DNA of 64,000 bases from UBA1723 sp045629285 (GCA_045629285.1 JAZQQY010000014.1:56817-120816); one strand, 5' to 3'; shown: positions 33,996 through 44,180, numbered from the stretch's first letter. Program-made: numbers and translations. Notes: a model not told the origin generated them from the letters alone.

Positions 33996-34880
33996 ATGGA
34001 TAACAAGACAAAATATAAAGTAATAGAGGCAAAACTTAATAGCGAATTGTCATTTAGTAACGGAGGTGAATTCATAGCCGACCTGTTCAGCGGAGATTTG
34101 GCCGAAATCGGATATGATTCATTCGAAAATGACGGGGACATATTGAAATGCTACGTCGCAGAAGATCTTTTTTCCGAAACTGAATTGAAAAATGTAATTG
34201 AAAGTTCAGAACTATACTCGTCTATTTCATATAAAATAGGAGAATTGGAAGACAAAGACTGGAATGAAGAATGGGAAAAGAACTATTTCCAGCCTATAGT
34301 AGTTGCAGATCAAGTCGTGGTGTGCAGCGAATTCCATAAGAATGTACCTGAAAGCAAATATAAAATCATAATAAATCCAAGAATGGCATTCGGCACAGGT
34401 CATCACCAAACAACAGGTTTGATGATGAAAAACATGCTTGACTGCGACTTCAAGGGCAAAACGGTGATGGATATGGGATGCGGCACAGCTATTTTATCAA
34501 TTTTAGCCGCTTATTTAGGTGCAGAAAAAGTGGATGCTGTCGACATTGACATTTGGGCATACGAAAATTCCATTGACAATTTAGTTGTAAACAAAGTAGA
34601 GGATAAAATCCACGTACGTCACGGAGATGCAGCGACTGTAGAGGGATTGAATTCAGTATACGATATCTTTTTAGCCAATATCAATCGCAATATTTTGCTT
34701 AATGACATCCCAAGATACGCCAATTCTATCAAGGAAAATGGGAAATTAATATTGAGCGGGTTTTACAAAGAAGACATACCAGCGATCGAAGAAGTTGCTA
34801 AAAAACATAATTTTAGCTTACAATTTGTCAAAGAAAAAGACAATTGGGTGTCAATCTGTATGAATAAGCAAAAGTGTTAG
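33996..34880 (+). CDS. prmA: Ribosomal protein L11 methyltransferase
   Basis: This 294-residue cytosolic SAM-dependent enzyme trimethylates L11. The N-terminal L11-recognition domain (about 1-100) ends with the family motif DWNEEWEKNYFQP. The methyltransferase domain has MAFGTGHHQTT near 130, motif I MDMGCGTAILSI near 160, VDAVDID near 180 and the catalytic-loop IFLANINRNILL near 225. Its length matches the family, and it starts at ATG. Confidence 0.95.
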   Translation: MDNKTKYKVIEAKLNSELSFSNGGEFIADLFSGDLAEIGYDSFENDGDILKCYVAEDLFSETELKNVIESSELYSSISYKIGELEDKDWNEEWEKNYFQPIVVADQVVVCSEFHKNVPESKYKIIINPRMAFGTGHHQTTGLMMKNMLDCDFKGKTVMDMGCGTAILSILAAYLGAEKVDAVDIDIWAYENSIDNLVVNKVEDKIHVRHGDAATVEGLNSVYDIFLANINRNILLNDIPRYANSIKENGKLILSGFYKEDIPAIEEVAKKHNFSLQFVKEKDNWVSICMNKQKC

Positions 34881-34922
34881 TAAAATAATAGTCTCGAAAG
34901 TTGTTTTACTTAAAAAAAAATA

Positions 34923-34930
34923 TACTTTTG
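34923..34930 (+). promoter_or_regulatory. -7 element of the DUF2795 gene
   Basis: TACTTTTG preceded by a TTG 19 nt upstream (34901-34903), 56 nt before the ATG. Confidence 0.65.
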
Positions 34931-34986
34931 CAATCTCTCTAAAAAATAGAGGAGATAAAGTTGTTTAATTCTTAACAAAAACGCTT

Positions 34987-35208
34987 ATGTATTGGACATT
35001 AGAGTTGGCGACAAAGTTGGAGGATGCTCCATGGCCTGCATCAAAGGATGAGTTGATTGACTACGCATCTAGATCTGGTGCTCCATTAGAGGTTATTGAG
35101 AACTTGGAAGAGTTGGAAGATGAAGGCGAGATATACGAATGCATTGAAGATATTTGGCCAGATTACCCAAGCAATGAAGATTTCTTTTTCAATGAAGAGG
35201 AGTACTAA
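34987..35208 (+). CDS. Small acidic DUF2795-family protein
   Basis: This 73-residue very acidic cytosolic protein has no membrane segment. The text MYWTLELATKLEDAPWPASK, then ELIDYASRSGAP and IWPDYPSNEDFFFNEEEY, is recognisable as the short DUF2795-type protein conserved across Bacteroidota. Its function is unknown. It has its own promoter and precedes porP on the same strand, though whether it is co-transcribed with the T9SS genes is unclear. Confidence 0.75.
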   Translation: MYWTLELATKLEDAPWPASKDELIDYASRSGAPLEVIENLEELEDEGEIYECIEDIWPDYPSNEDFFFNEEEY

Positions 35209-35293
35209 TTTGTTGCAGCAAAAATCAAAAAGAGAATTTTTTTTGAATTTTTACAACGATTTTTTTTGTCAGTTACGGCAAAAAAAACTAATA

Positions 35294-36280
35294 TTGCCCT
35301 TAAAATCCGTTTCAAACGGGTCAAAACGGTTGTTGATTTTGCTTATATCGCTATTTTTCAGCGATATAGTGGTTTATTCGCAATTCAGCAATCTAGATAT
35401 GTTGAGCGCAGTTTTGGATTGGGAAAGAGCTAATCCGTCGTTGATTGCAAGCAACAAGAGAACTAACGTGTTGGGCGAGTTTCAGTCCCAATGGGTAGGT
35501 TTTGAAAATCATCCTCAGGATGTATTTTTCAATTTCAATTCTCACTTGCCTACTAAACGAGATCAGGCTGCCGGTGTGGTCTTCTCTGTACAGACAGAGG
35601 GTTTATGGAAATTCCAGCGATTAGGTTTGGAATATGCTCATCGAATTGAAACAAAGACAGGCAACCTGTCATTCGGTTTGGATGTAGGATTCGCGGATTT
35701 TAGTTTTGATTACGACAAAGCTTCTTCGGGACTTGGAGGAGAAGACGATTACCACAAGATGCAGGATCCGTTACTAAGTAAAGAAGGTGCAAGCGAAGAG
35801 CAGAACGACATTGTCTTTGACCTTAATTTCGGAGTCGGGGCAAAAATAAACAAGTTCAACGTCGGTTTATCCGTATTTCACTTGAATGCAGGAAAAGCCG
35901 AAATAGTAGAAGGAAAGCCATTCGCATTGAAACCGACGATGCTTATGTATGGGGAATACAAAGTAAAGTCTAGAAGCAAAGCCTTTGAATATAGACCTTC
36001 GTTAATGGTCAGAAGTGATTTTTCGTCATTGCAGGTTGGGATGAACAACATCTGCACATACAAAGAAAAATTCACATTCGGTCTAAACTCATGGTTTTGG
36101 AGTTCAATGGCATTCGCATTCGGCTTTGAAGTTATTTCGGGAATGCAGATTGGATACGCCTATGTGTTACCATTAAATAAAATGATTAAATCCGGTGGTT
36201 CGCATGACGTAGTAGTAAGATACTCGTTTGATTTGAATTTTTCAAAGAAGAACAAGTACAAAAGTGAACGAATATTGTAA
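35294..36280 (+). CDS. porP: PorP/SprF-family T9SS outer-membrane protein
   Basis: This roughly 328-residue outer-membrane beta-barrel of the PorP/SprF family accompanies the T9SS core and probably anchors secreted surface proteins. A hydrophobic signal segment (RLLILLISLFF) ends near VVYSQ. Then come the family's PSLIASNKRTNV region, the FGLNSWFWSSMAFAFGFEV stretch and a C-terminal strand RYSFDLNF. No ATG precedes the signal peptide at a sensible distance. I place the start at the in-frame TTG 35294, but the ATG at 35192 overlapping the previous gene is possible. It lies immediately upstream of gldK, the same order as porP-porK-porL-porM-porN in Porphyromonas. Confidence 0.78.
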   Translation: MPLKSVSNGSKRLLILLISLFFSDIVVYSQFSNLDMLSAVLDWERANPSLIASNKRTNVLGEFQSQWVGFENHPQDVFFNFNSHLPTKRDQAAGVVFSVQTEGLWKFQRLGLEYAHRIETKTGNLSFGLDVGFADFSFDYDKASSGLGGEDDYHKMQDPLLSKEGASEEQNDIVFDLNFGVGAKINKFNVGLSVFHLNAGKAEIVEGKPFALKPTMLMYGEYKVKSRSKAFEYRPSLMVRSDFSSLQVGMNNICTYKEKFTFGLNSWFWSSMAFAFGFEVISGMQIGYAYVLPLNKMIKSGGSHDVVVRYSFDLNFSKKNKYKSERIL

Positions 36281-36318
36281 AACAATAAATTTGAAATAAA
36301 ATTAGTAATTCAAATATC

Positions 36319-37728
36319 ATGAAAAAGCTGTTAATTTTCTCAGTGATTGCATTGCTACTCGGTAGCTGCTCCGGAGACGGAGGAGGCGAGTTGGTCGGTG
36401 TTTATTCAAAATCATGGAAAGAGCCGTCTCCTTATGGTATGCTTTACATTAAGCGCGGATCCTTTACCATTGGTCAGAACGACCAGGACGCAAACTGGGC
36501 TATGACATCGCAGTCAAAGACGGTTTCTGTTGACGCATTTTGGATGGATGAGACAGAGATTACAAATGGAGAGTATCGCCAGTTCGTGCATTGGGTACGT
36601 GACTCAATCGCTCGCGAGAAGTTGTCACTAGTTGACGAAGAGTACAAGATCACTCAGGACAAGAAGGGTAATGAGCTAAAGAAGCCAATTCTAAATTGGA
36701 AGAAAGACATTCCATGGGAGAAGCCAAACGAGGATCAGCAGATTGCTATCGATAGTATGTTCTACATGGGAGAGGATGATATTGATATCTTCCCTCAGTT
36801 GAATGCAGGTATCATGTCATACCAGTATTCATGGGTTGACTACATTCAGGCAGCTAAGAAGGAGAATAAGTTCGACGTTATGCGTGGTTCTTACAACAGA
36901 AGCATTGAAGGTCTTGGTGTAACTAAGGATAGTGCTGATGTTATGATCCGTAAGGATACTTCTTACTACAATGAGCAGGGTCACATCATCAACAAGACAA
37001 TCTACAAGGAGTTGAAGAAGCGTTCTGACTTCATCTCTAAAAAGCGTATCAACATCTATCCAGATACACTTTGTTGGATTCGTGACTTTACTTACGCTTA
37101 CAACGAGCCATACATGAAGATGTACTTCGCTCACCCAGGTTACGGTGAATACCCAGTAGTTGGTGTTTCTTGGGAGCAGGCTCAGGCATTCTGCCATTGG
37201 CGTACAAACTTCTTCAACGCTTATCAGATTGCAAACGGTGGCGTTCGCGTTCAGGACTTTCGTCTACCAACAGAGGCTGAGTGGGAGTACGCAGCACGTG
37301 GAGGAAAGGATTTGTCAATGTACCCTTGGGGAGGTTACTACGTACGTACAGCTAAGGGATGTTTCTTGGCAAACTTTAAGCCACAGCGCGGTAACTATAC
37401 AGATGATGGTTACTTGATCACATCACGCGTTGCTTCATATCCACCAAATGATTTCGGTTTGTATGATATGGCTGGTAACGTAGCAGAGTGGACATCAACT
37501 GCATTCCACGAGTCTAACTATTCATTCGTACACGATATGAACCCTAACTACGAGTACAACGCAAAGTCAAGCGATCCAGATGTATTGCGTAGAAAAGTTA
37601 TCAAGGGTGGTGGCTGGAAAGATGTCAGCATCTTCTTGCAGTGTGGTATGCGTACATACGAGTACCAGACAGAAAACCGTTCATTCATTGGTTTCCGTTG
37701 TGTAAGAAGCTACATTGGAATGGATTAA
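36319..37728 (+). CDS. gldK: T9SS ring lipoprotein GldK/PorK
   Basis: This 469-residue outer-membrane lipoprotein forms the periplasmic ring with GldN. The signal peptide ends in the lipobox LLGSC (Cys 17). The mature part is a formylglycine-generating-enzyme/SUMF1-like fold: MLYIKRGSFTIGQND near 35, FWMDETEITNGEYRQF near 75, and further on FRLPTEAEWEYAARGG near 315, YDMAGNVAEWTSTAF near 385 and FIGFRCVRSY at the end. In GldK this fold is structural rather than catalytic. It is the first of four tightly spaced genes gldKLMN. Confidence 0.96.
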   Translation: MKKLLIFSVIALLLGSCSGDGGGELVGVYSKSWKEPSPYGMLYIKRGSFTIGQNDQDANWAMTSQSKTVSVDAFWMDETEITNGEYRQFVHWVRDSIAREKLSLVDEEYKITQDKKGNELKKPILNWKKDIPWEKPNEDQQIAIDSMFYMGEDDIDIFPQLNAGIMSYQYSWVDYIQAAKKENKFDVMRGSYNRSIEGLGVTKDSADVMIRKDTSYYNEQGHIINKTIYKELKKRSDFISKKRINIYPDTLCWIRDFTYAYNEPYMKMYFAHPGYGEYPVVGVSWEQAQAFCHWRTNFFNAYQIANGGVRVQDFRLPTEAEWEYAARGGKDLSMYPWGGYYVRTAKGCFLANFKPQRGNYTDDGYLITSRVASYPPNDFGLYDMAGNVAEWTSTAFHESNYSFVHDMNPNYEYNAKSSDPDVLRRKVIKGGGWKDVSIFLQCGMRTYEYQTENRSFIGFRCVRSYIGMD

Positions 37729-37771
37729 TCAAAAACGTATTTATTAACAATCTTAAATTAATATTCGAAAA

Positions 37772-38617
37772 ATGGGTATTGTAGAAATTATGCAGTCACC
37801 TGCAGGTAAAAGAGCTACAGGTGTTGCTTACTCACTAGGAGCATCAGTCGTAATCGTTGGAGCGTTGTTTAAAATCATGCACTGGCCAGGTGCCGGAGTC
37901 ATGCTTACAGTAGGTATGGCTACAGAGGCTATCTTGTTTGCTATCGGTATCTTCGATAAGCCTCACAAGGAGTACCACTGGGAGCTAGTATGGCCTGAAC
38001 TTGATTCTGAGGAGGAAGGTGCAGAGGCTTCAGCTCACGGAGTTGTTGCAGCAGGTGCAGCAGAGTCAAAGGAACTTGCTATTCCTACAGTTGACACTAA
38101 GGCTCTAGTTGAGGAGCAGTTGAAGAATCTATCAGAGGGTGTTTCTAAGTTGGGTAACACAGCTTCTCAGTTGGCTAACCTTTCAGAGGCAGCTAATGTA
38201 TCAAGCGACTATATCTCAAATGTAAACAAGGCTTCTCAGGCAGCAGGTGCTTTCGCAGCATCACAGTCTAACCTAAAGAACTCTTCTGATTCATTGGTTA
38301 ACTCATACAAGGATATTGAGGCTAGCATCAGCAGCGCATCTTCTGGTTCTAAGAACTTCGCTGATCAGATGAACGGTATCAACAAGAACATCTCAAGCAT
38401 CAACAGCATGTTCGAGATTCAGGCTAAGACAGCTTCTGAGCAGGGTGAGGCTATGTCTCTTGTAACTACAGCTCTTAAGACAGTTGCTGGTTCAATCAAC
38501 TCATCTGCATCTTCAGCTGAGTCTTACAAGTCTGAGATCGAGAAGCTAGCACAGCAGATGAAGAGCCTTAACACTGTTTATGGCAACATGTTGAACGCCA
38601 TGACTATCCGTGGTTAA
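37772..38617 (+). CDS. gldL: T9SS/gliding motor protein GldL/PorL
   Basis: This 281-residue inner-membrane protein forms, with GldM, the proton-driven motor of the T9SS. Two transmembrane helices (about 17-35 and 42-60) hold the motif FKIMHWPGAGVMLTVGMATE with the conserved charged residue at the second helix. A cytosolic helical region rich in Ser, Ala and Asn (about 105-281) follows. Codon use is strongly biased, as in highly expressed genes. It lies 43 nt after gldK and 44 nt before gldM. Confidence 0.96.
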   Translation: MGIVEIMQSPAGKRATGVAYSLGASVVIVGALFKIMHWPGAGVMLTVGMATEAILFAIGIFDKPHKEYHWELVWPELDSEEEGAEASAHGVVAAGAAESKELAIPTVDTKALVEEQLKNLSEGVSKLGNTASQLANLSEAANVSSDYISNVNKASQAAGAFAASQSNLKNSSDSLVNSYKDIEASISSASSGSKNFADQMNGINKNISSINSMFEIQAKTASEQGEAMSLVTTALKTVAGSINSSASSAESYKSEIEKLAQQMKSLNTVYGNMLNAMTIRG

Positions 38618-38661
38618 TTGTTAAACGAAATTAGTGTAAACTAATCTTTAGGTATTAATCT

Positions 38662-40245
38662 ATGAGTGGAGCTACGAACTGTCCGGAGACCCCGAGACAG
38701 AAGATGATCGCCATGATGTACCTCGTGCTAACTGCCATGCTTGCACTTAACGTGTCAGCGCAGATTTTGAACGGATACACTTCGATCTACGAATCAATGA
38801 CGAAGAGCGTACAGATCGCTCAAGGTAACAATGCAAACTTGGAGTACAAGTTTGGATCTCTAAAGGATCAGAATCCAGTTAAGGCTAAGCCAATGGAGCC
38901 ATATGTAGATTCTTTGATTAAGGAGTCTAATGCTCTTTACCAGTACCTTGACACATTCAAGCACACTTTGGTTATGCTTGTTGACGGTGAAGAGGCTGAT
39001 AAGAAAGACTGGACAATCAAGAACGCTGGTGACCTTAACATCGCTAGTGAGCTTTTGGAGGGTAAGTCACCACGTGCACTTGACCCTGACAAGCAGAATT
39101 GGGGTGTTACAATGAAGGCAAAACTTCAGGCTTATAGCCAATTTGCTCAGAGAATGGTTGCAGTAGGTATGACAGACACAATCAAGGCTAACTCTTTCAA
39201 GGAGACATTTGACACTCCTGATAAGAAGATTGAAGGTGCTGTTTACTCATGGGAGAAGCAGTTGTTGGAGGACCAGCCAGCTATCGCTGTATTGGCAACT
39301 GTAACAAAGCTTCAGAACGACGTTCGTAATACAGAGGCTGAGTGTTTGAACCACATCATCAACCAGCTTGATGCCGGTGACTTCCGTGTAAACAAGATTC
39401 AGGCTTTGGCTATTGCAGACGAGCAGTACGTATTGAGAGGTAGCAAGTACCGCGCTAAGATCGTATTGGCTGCAACAGACTCAACTAAGAATCCAGTTAT
39501 CGAAATCAACGGTAAGCCATTGGAGAAGGACGTTTACGAGTTTACTGCTAGCACACTTGGTAAGCAGAAGTACAAAGGTAACATCAGAATGAAGAAGCCT
39601 AATGGTGAGGAGATTTCTTATCCATTTGAGACTGAGTACGTTGTTGGTGAGCCTACAGCTACAGTATCTGCAGATATGATGAACGTGCTTTACGCCGGAT
39701 TCAGCAACCCAATCTCAGTATCTGTACCGGGTGTTAACGCAGGTGATGTAAGCATCAACGTTTCTAACGCAACTATCACTAAGACTCCTAAGGGATGGAA
39801 CGTAATTCCTCAGAAGGTTGGTGTAAACTGTGATATCAACGTTAACGCTAACATCGGTGGTAAGTCAACTCACATGGCTAAGCATTCATTCCGTGTTAAG
39901 AAGCTTCCTCAGCCAGCAGCTATGTTGAAGTATAACAACAGCGGTAGATTCTACGTTGGTAAGATTGCTAAGACTGACCTAATCGCAGCTGATGAGGTTG
40001 TCGCTGAGCTTCCTGATGCAGACTTGAACGTTAAGTATACTGTGCTTTCATTCTCTATCAAGTCAACAGACTCAATGGGTAATACAATCGTAGAGCCAGC
40101 TCAGGGTTCTCGTTTGACAGAGAAGCAGAAGTCAGTGTTCAAGAAGCTTGTAAAGGGTAAGACTATTTACTTGTCTGATGTTAACGCAACAGGTCCAGAT
40201 AAGGTTAAGCGTATTCTTTCTCCAGTTGAAATTGCACTTAAGTAA
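38662..40245 (+). CDS. gldM: T9SS/gliding motor protein GldM/PorM
   Basis: This 527-residue protein has one N-terminal transmembrane helix (about 16-36, in the motif MIAMMYLVLTAMLALNVSA). A long periplasmic part made of four domains in homologues spans the periplasm to reach the GldK/N ring. PRQKMIAMMYLVLTAMLALN is a near-invariant family signature. It works with GldL as the motor that energises secretion. It is complete and sits in operon. Confidence 0.97.
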   Translation: MSGATNCPETPRQKMIAMMYLVLTAMLALNVSAQILNGYTSIYESMTKSVQIAQGNNANLEYKFGSLKDQNPVKAKPMEPYVDSLIKESNALYQYLDTFKHTLVMLVDGEEADKKDWTIKNAGDLNIASELLEGKSPRALDPDKQNWGVTMKAKLQAYSQFAQRMVAVGMTDTIKANSFKETFDTPDKKIEGAVYSWEKQLLEDQPAIAVLATVTKLQNDVRNTEAECLNHIINQLDAGDFRVNKIQALAIADEQYVLRGSKYRAKIVLAATDSTKNPVIEINGKPLEKDVYEFTASTLGKQKYKGNIRMKKPNGEEISYPFETEYVVGEPTATVSADMMNVLYAGFSNPISVSVPGVNAGDVSINVSNATITKTPKGWNVIPQKVGVNCDINVNANIGGKSTHMAKHSFRVKKLPQPAAMLKYNNSGRFYVGKIAKTDLIAADEVVAELPDADLNVKYTVLSFSIKSTDSMGNTIVEPAQGSRLTEKQKSVFKKLVKGKTIYLSDVNATGPDKVKRILSPVEIALK

Positions 40246-40272
40246 TCTAAAAACTGAAAAAAGGTTTAAGTC

Positions 40273-41154
40273 ATGAAAAAATGTTTTAATTTGTTGTTAA
40301 CTGCTTGTTTGCTAGCTTTCGCAAACCTTGCAAATGCTCAGGATCAGTCATTCTTCGACGAGGCTGGTAACATTTCTGAGGAGTTGCAGACTAACTTGCC
40401 AACAAGTGGTCCAAAAGAAGGTCTTGAACCTATTGAGATGGTAAATCCACGCGCCGATGATATCTATTGGCAGAAGGTTGTCTATAGAATTATCGATCTT
40501 CGTGAGAAAATGAACTTCCCACTATACTACCCTGAAATTCCAGGTGACAACAGACAGAGTCTTTTCGCTCTAATGTTTAGATTGGTTCAGGATGGTAAGG
40601 TAAAAGTTTACGACTACGCTGAGGAGAGTGAAGTATTCAACGACGCTCACACAGTTAAGTTCCGTGACTTGATGGATAAGTTCGCGTTGCCATACGAAAC
40701 AAAGCTTGATTCTATTACAAATGATACAATCTACGTAATTGATGACTCAGACGTTCCTAACCGTGATATCATCAAGTACTTCTGCAAGGAAGTATGGTAT
40801 TTCGATAGAATTTCGTCTACTTTCAATTGTCGTATCATCGGTTTCTGCCCAGTGATGCAGAGAGAAGGAGATACAGGTCTAGAGACATTGCCTCTATTCT
40901 GGATTCCTTTTGAGACACTTCGTCCTTTCTTGTCACAGACAGAGGTTCTTATCACTGATAAGAATAATGGAGCAAGACCTTCGTTTGACGACTTGTTCAT
41001 GAAGAGAAGATTTTCTAGCTACATCTACAAAGAGTCAAATGTACAGAACAGATCATTGCTTGAGTACAATGCAACTCTTGAGGATGTTAAGAAGGAGCAG
41101 GAGATGGTTAAAACTCGCTTGATCAACTTCGAGACAGACTTGTGGGAGTACTAA
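40273..41154 (+). CDS. gldN: T9SS ring protein GldN/PorN
   Basis: This 293-residue periplasmic partner of GldK has a signal peptide (1-22, ending NANA). Family motifs are DIYWQKVVYRIIDLREKMN near 60, PLYYPE, SLFALMF and, later, RIIGFCPVMQRE and PLFWIPFE with RPFL. It is the last gene of the T9SS core operon and is followed by a clear terminator. No porX/porY/sigP regulators or sprA/sprT are present in this window. Confidence 0.96.
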   Translation: MKKCFNLLLTACLLAFANLANAQDQSFFDEAGNISEELQTNLPTSGPKEGLEPIEMVNPRADDIYWQKVVYRIIDLREKMNFPLYYPEIPGDNRQSLFALMFRLVQDGKVKVYDYAEESEVFNDAHTVKFRDLMDKFALPYETKLDSITNDTIYVIDDSDVPNRDIIKYFCKEVWYFDRISSTFNCRIIGFCPVMQREGDTGLETLPLFWIPFETLRPFLSQTEVLITDKNNGARPSFDDLFMKRRFSSYIYKESNVQNRSLLEYNATLEDVKKEQEMVKTRLINFETDLWEY

Positions 41155-41178
41155 GAAAAGACTTTCATAAAGAAAATT

Positions 41179-41209
41179 GGCATCGCAATAAAATGCGATG
41201 CCTTTTTTT
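41179..41209 (+). terminator. Terminator of the T9SS core operon
   Basis: A 9-bp perfect stem (41179-41187, 41194-41202) followed by seven T. Confidence 0.9.
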
Positions 41210-41364
41210 ATATTTATAATGGCATAATTGGAAACTAACTATTTATCATAAATGCGAAATAGAGTTTATCGGAGCCTCACGTCTTTCTGTTTGCTTCAAA
41301 CATCAGATTTGCTATTCCGTCGACCTTTTTGCAAATACGATACTCATTTCTCTTCAATTTTTAC

Positions 41365-41372
41365 TAACTTTG
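41365..41372 (+). promoter_or_regulatory. -7 element of leuS
   Basis: TAACTTTG followed by CAC, 51 nt before the leuS ATG. Confidence 0.65.
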
Positions 41373-41423
41373 CACTCGTCTGCGTTGTAGACATTTCAGG
41401 AAGAGAAAGAAATTTGAAATACA

Positions 41424-44180
41424 ATGGATTATAAATTTTCAGAAATTGAAAAAAAGTGGCAGAAATATTGGGTAGAAAATGCCACATATAAAGTTAAGGA
41501 AGATTCTTCTAAGAAGAAATTCTATGTCCTTGACATGTTCCCTTATCCATCAGGTGCAGGCCTTCATGTAGGTCACCCTCTTGGTTATATCGCATCAGAT
41601 ATTTTTGCAAGATACAAGCGTCAGCAGGGATTCAACGTGCTTCACCCTATGGGATACGACTCATACGGTTTGCCTGCAGAGCAGTACGCTATCCAGACTG
41701 GCCAGCATCCAGCTGTAACAACAGCTAAGAACATCGCTCGTTACCGTGAGCAGCTTGACAAGATCGGTTTCTGTTTCGACTGGAGCCGTGAGGTTCGTAC
41801 TTGTGAGCCTAACTACTACAAGTGGACTCAGTGGGCATTCATAAAGATGTTCAACTCTTACTATGACAACGATGCAAACAAGGCTCTTCCTATCGAGGAA
41901 CTAATAGCTAAGTTTGAGAAGGACGGTAATGCTAACGTAAATGCAGCCAACAACTGTACAACAAAATTCTCAGCTGCAGATTGGAAGTCTTACTCAGCTA
42001 AGGAGAAGGAGCAGGTTCTTTTGACATACCGTATCGCATATCTTGCTGATACCAAGGTAAACTTCTGCCCTGCCCTAGGTTGTGTGCTTGCTAACGACGA
42101 GATCAGCGAGGGTGTCAGCGTTCGTGGTGGTTACCCAGTCGAGCAGAGAGTAATGCGTCAGTGGAGCTTGAGAGTTTCTGCATACGCACAACGTCTACTT
42201 GACGGTCTTGACAACATCGATTGGTCTGATGCTTTGAAGGAGACTCAAAAAAACTGGATCGGTCGTAGCGAAGGAGCTGAGATGGATTTCTGCGTAAAGG
42301 GTCAGGATCTAAAGCTTAGAATCTTTACAACTCGTTGCGATACTATCCACGGTGTTACATTCATGGTGCTTGCTCCAGAGAGCGAGTATGTAGCTAAAGT
42401 TACTACTGCAGACCAGAAGGCTGCCGTAGACGATTATCTTGCTCAGGTTAAGCGCAGAACAGAGCGTGAGCGTATCTCTGACCGTCGTGTCAGCGGTGTT
42501 TTCTCAGGTTCATACGCTATCAATCCAATCACAGAAAAGGAAATTCCTATCTATATCAGCGACTACGTATTGGCAGGTTACGGTACAGGTGCTATCATGG
42601 CCGTTCCTGCTCATGACTCTCGTGACTACGCATTCGCTAAGCATTTCAACCTTCCAATCATTCCTCTAATCGAGGGCGCAGATGTTTCCGAGGAGAGCTT
42701 CGACGCGAAGGAAGGAATCATGATGAATTCAGGTTTCTTGAACGGTCTTACTGTTAAGGAGGCTTTGAAGACAGCTAAGAAGTATATCAAGGAGAAAGGT
42801 ATCGGAGAGGTCAAGGTCAACTACCGTCTTCGCGATGCTATCTTCTCACGTCAGAGATATTGGGGCGAGCCATTCCCGGTATACTACAAGGATGGTATGC
42901 CACAGATGCTTGACGAGAGCAAGCTTCCTCTTGAGTTGCCTGAAGTTTCAGATTTCAAGCCAACAGAGAGCGGTGAGCCACCTCTAGGTCACGCAGAAAA
43001 CTGGTGTACTGCAGACGGTGATCCATACGAGTTGAACACAATGCCTGGCTTTGCTGGTTCATCTGCATACTACCTAAGATATATGGATCCAACTAACGAC
43101 AAAGCTCTTGTAAGTAAGGAGGCTAACCAGTACTGGAAGAGCGTAGACTTGTACGTTGGTGGTACAGAGCACGCTACAGGTCACTTGATCTACAGCCGAT
43201 TCTGGAACAAGTTCTTGTTCGACCTAGGTGTCGTTTGCGAGGATGAGCCATTCCGCAAGCTAATCAACCAGGGTATGATTCAGGGACGTTCTAATTTCGT
43301 ATACCGTATCAAGGATACTAACACATTCGTATCTCTTGGTTTGAAGAAGGATTACGACGTCACTCCTATCCACGTCGACGTGAATATCGTAAACAATGAC
43401 GTTCTTGACCTTGAGGCATTCAAGGCTTGGAGACCAGAGTTCAATACAGCTGAGTTTATCCTTGAGGATGGCAAGTACGTTTGTGGTTGGGCAGTTGAGA
43501 AGATGTCAAAGTCTATGTTCAACGTTGTTAACCCAGATGATATCGTCGACAAATACGGAGCAGATACATTGCGTCTTTACGAGATGTTCCTTGGACCTGT
43601 TGAGCAGTCGAAGCCATGGGATACTAAAGGTATCGACGGTGTAAACAGATTCTTGAAGAAGTTCTGGGGCATGTTCTTCACTGGCGACGACTTTGATGTA
43701 GTTAAGGCTGAACCTACAGCTGAGGAGCAGAAGTCGATCCACAAGCTAGTTAAGAAGGTGACAGGTGACATCGAGACATTCTCATACAACACTTCTATCG
43801 CAGCATTCATGATCTGTGCAAACGAGTTGACAGGCATGAAGAGCAAGAACGCAGAGGTTTTGACTAAGTTTGTCACAGTGCTTGCTCCATTTGCACCACA
43901 CATCTGTGAGGAGCTTTACCATTTGCTTGGCAATACAGGCTCTGTTTGCGACGCACAGTGGCCTTCTTACGATGAGAAATTCTTGGTTGAGAGCAGCGTT
44001 AAATACCCTATCTCATTCAACGGTAAGGTAAGATTCACCCTTGAGCTTCCTGCTGACATGGACAAGGCAGAGGTTGAGAAGACAGCTCTTGCAAACGAGC
44101 AGACAGTCAAACTTCTTGACGGCAAACCAACTAAGAAGGTTATCGTCGTTCCAGGTAAGATTGTTAATATCGTATTCTAA
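41424..44180 (+). CDS. leuS: Leucyl-tRNA synthetase
   Basis: This 918-residue class I synthetase charges tRNA-Leu. The HIGH-type motif HVGHPLGYIASD lies near 48. The connective editing domain spans about 220-420, with FTTRCDTIHGVTFM and the editing-site VPAHDSRDYAFAKHF. RDAIFSRQRYWGEPFPVYY opens the return to the catalytic core near 470. KMSKS lies in EKMSKSMFNVVNPDD near 695, with the anticodon-binding domain after it. The length is a little above the E. coli protein (860). Monocistronic with promoter and terminator. Confidence 0.98.
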   Translation: MDYKFSEIEKKWQKYWVENATYKVKEDSSKKKFYVLDMFPYPSGAGLHVGHPLGYIASDIFARYKRQQGFNVLHPMGYDSYGLPAEQYAIQTGQHPAVTTAKNIARYREQLDKIGFCFDWSREVRTCEPNYYKWTQWAFIKMFNSYYDNDANKALPIEELIAKFEKDGNANVNAANNCTTKFSAADWKSYSAKEKEQVLLTYRIAYLADTKVNFCPALGCVLANDEISEGVSVRGGYPVEQRVMRQWSLRVSAYAQRLLDGLDNIDWSDALKETQKNWIGRSEGAEMDFCVKGQDLKLRIFTTRCDTIHGVTFMVLAPESEYVAKVTTADQKAAVDDYLAQVKRRTERERISDRRVSGVFSGSYAINPITEKEIPIYISDYVLAGYGTGAIMAVPAHDSRDYAFAKHFNLPIIPLIEGADVSEESFDAKEGIMMNSGFLNGLTVKEALKTAKKYIKEKGIGEVKVNYRLRDAIFSRQRYWGEPFPVYYKDGMPQMLDESKLPLELPEVSDFKPTESGEPPLGHAENWCTADGDPYELNTMPGFAGSSAYYLRYMDPTNDKALVSKEANQYWKSVDLYVGGTEHATGHLIYSRFWNKFLFDLGVVCEDEPFRKLINQGMIQGRSNFVYRIKDTNTFVSLGLKKDYDVTPIHVDVNIVNNDVLDLEAFKAWRPEFNTAEFILEDGKYVCGWAVEKMSKSMFNVVNPDDIVDKYGADTLRLYEMFLGPVEQSKPWDTKGIDGVNRFLKKFWGMFFTGDDFDVVKAEPTAEEQKSIHKLVKKVTGDIETFSYNTSIAAFMICANELTGMKSKNAEVLTKFVTVLAPFAPHICEELYHLLGNTGSVCDAQWPSYDEKFLVESSVKYPISFNGKVRFTLELPADMDKAEVEKTALANEQTVKLLDGKPTKKVIVVPGKIVNIVF

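Noticed and set aside
41252..41434. A 60-residue plus-strand frame before leuS
   Set aside because: It contains the leuS -7 element and overlaps the leuS start in another frame; composition is not protein-like.
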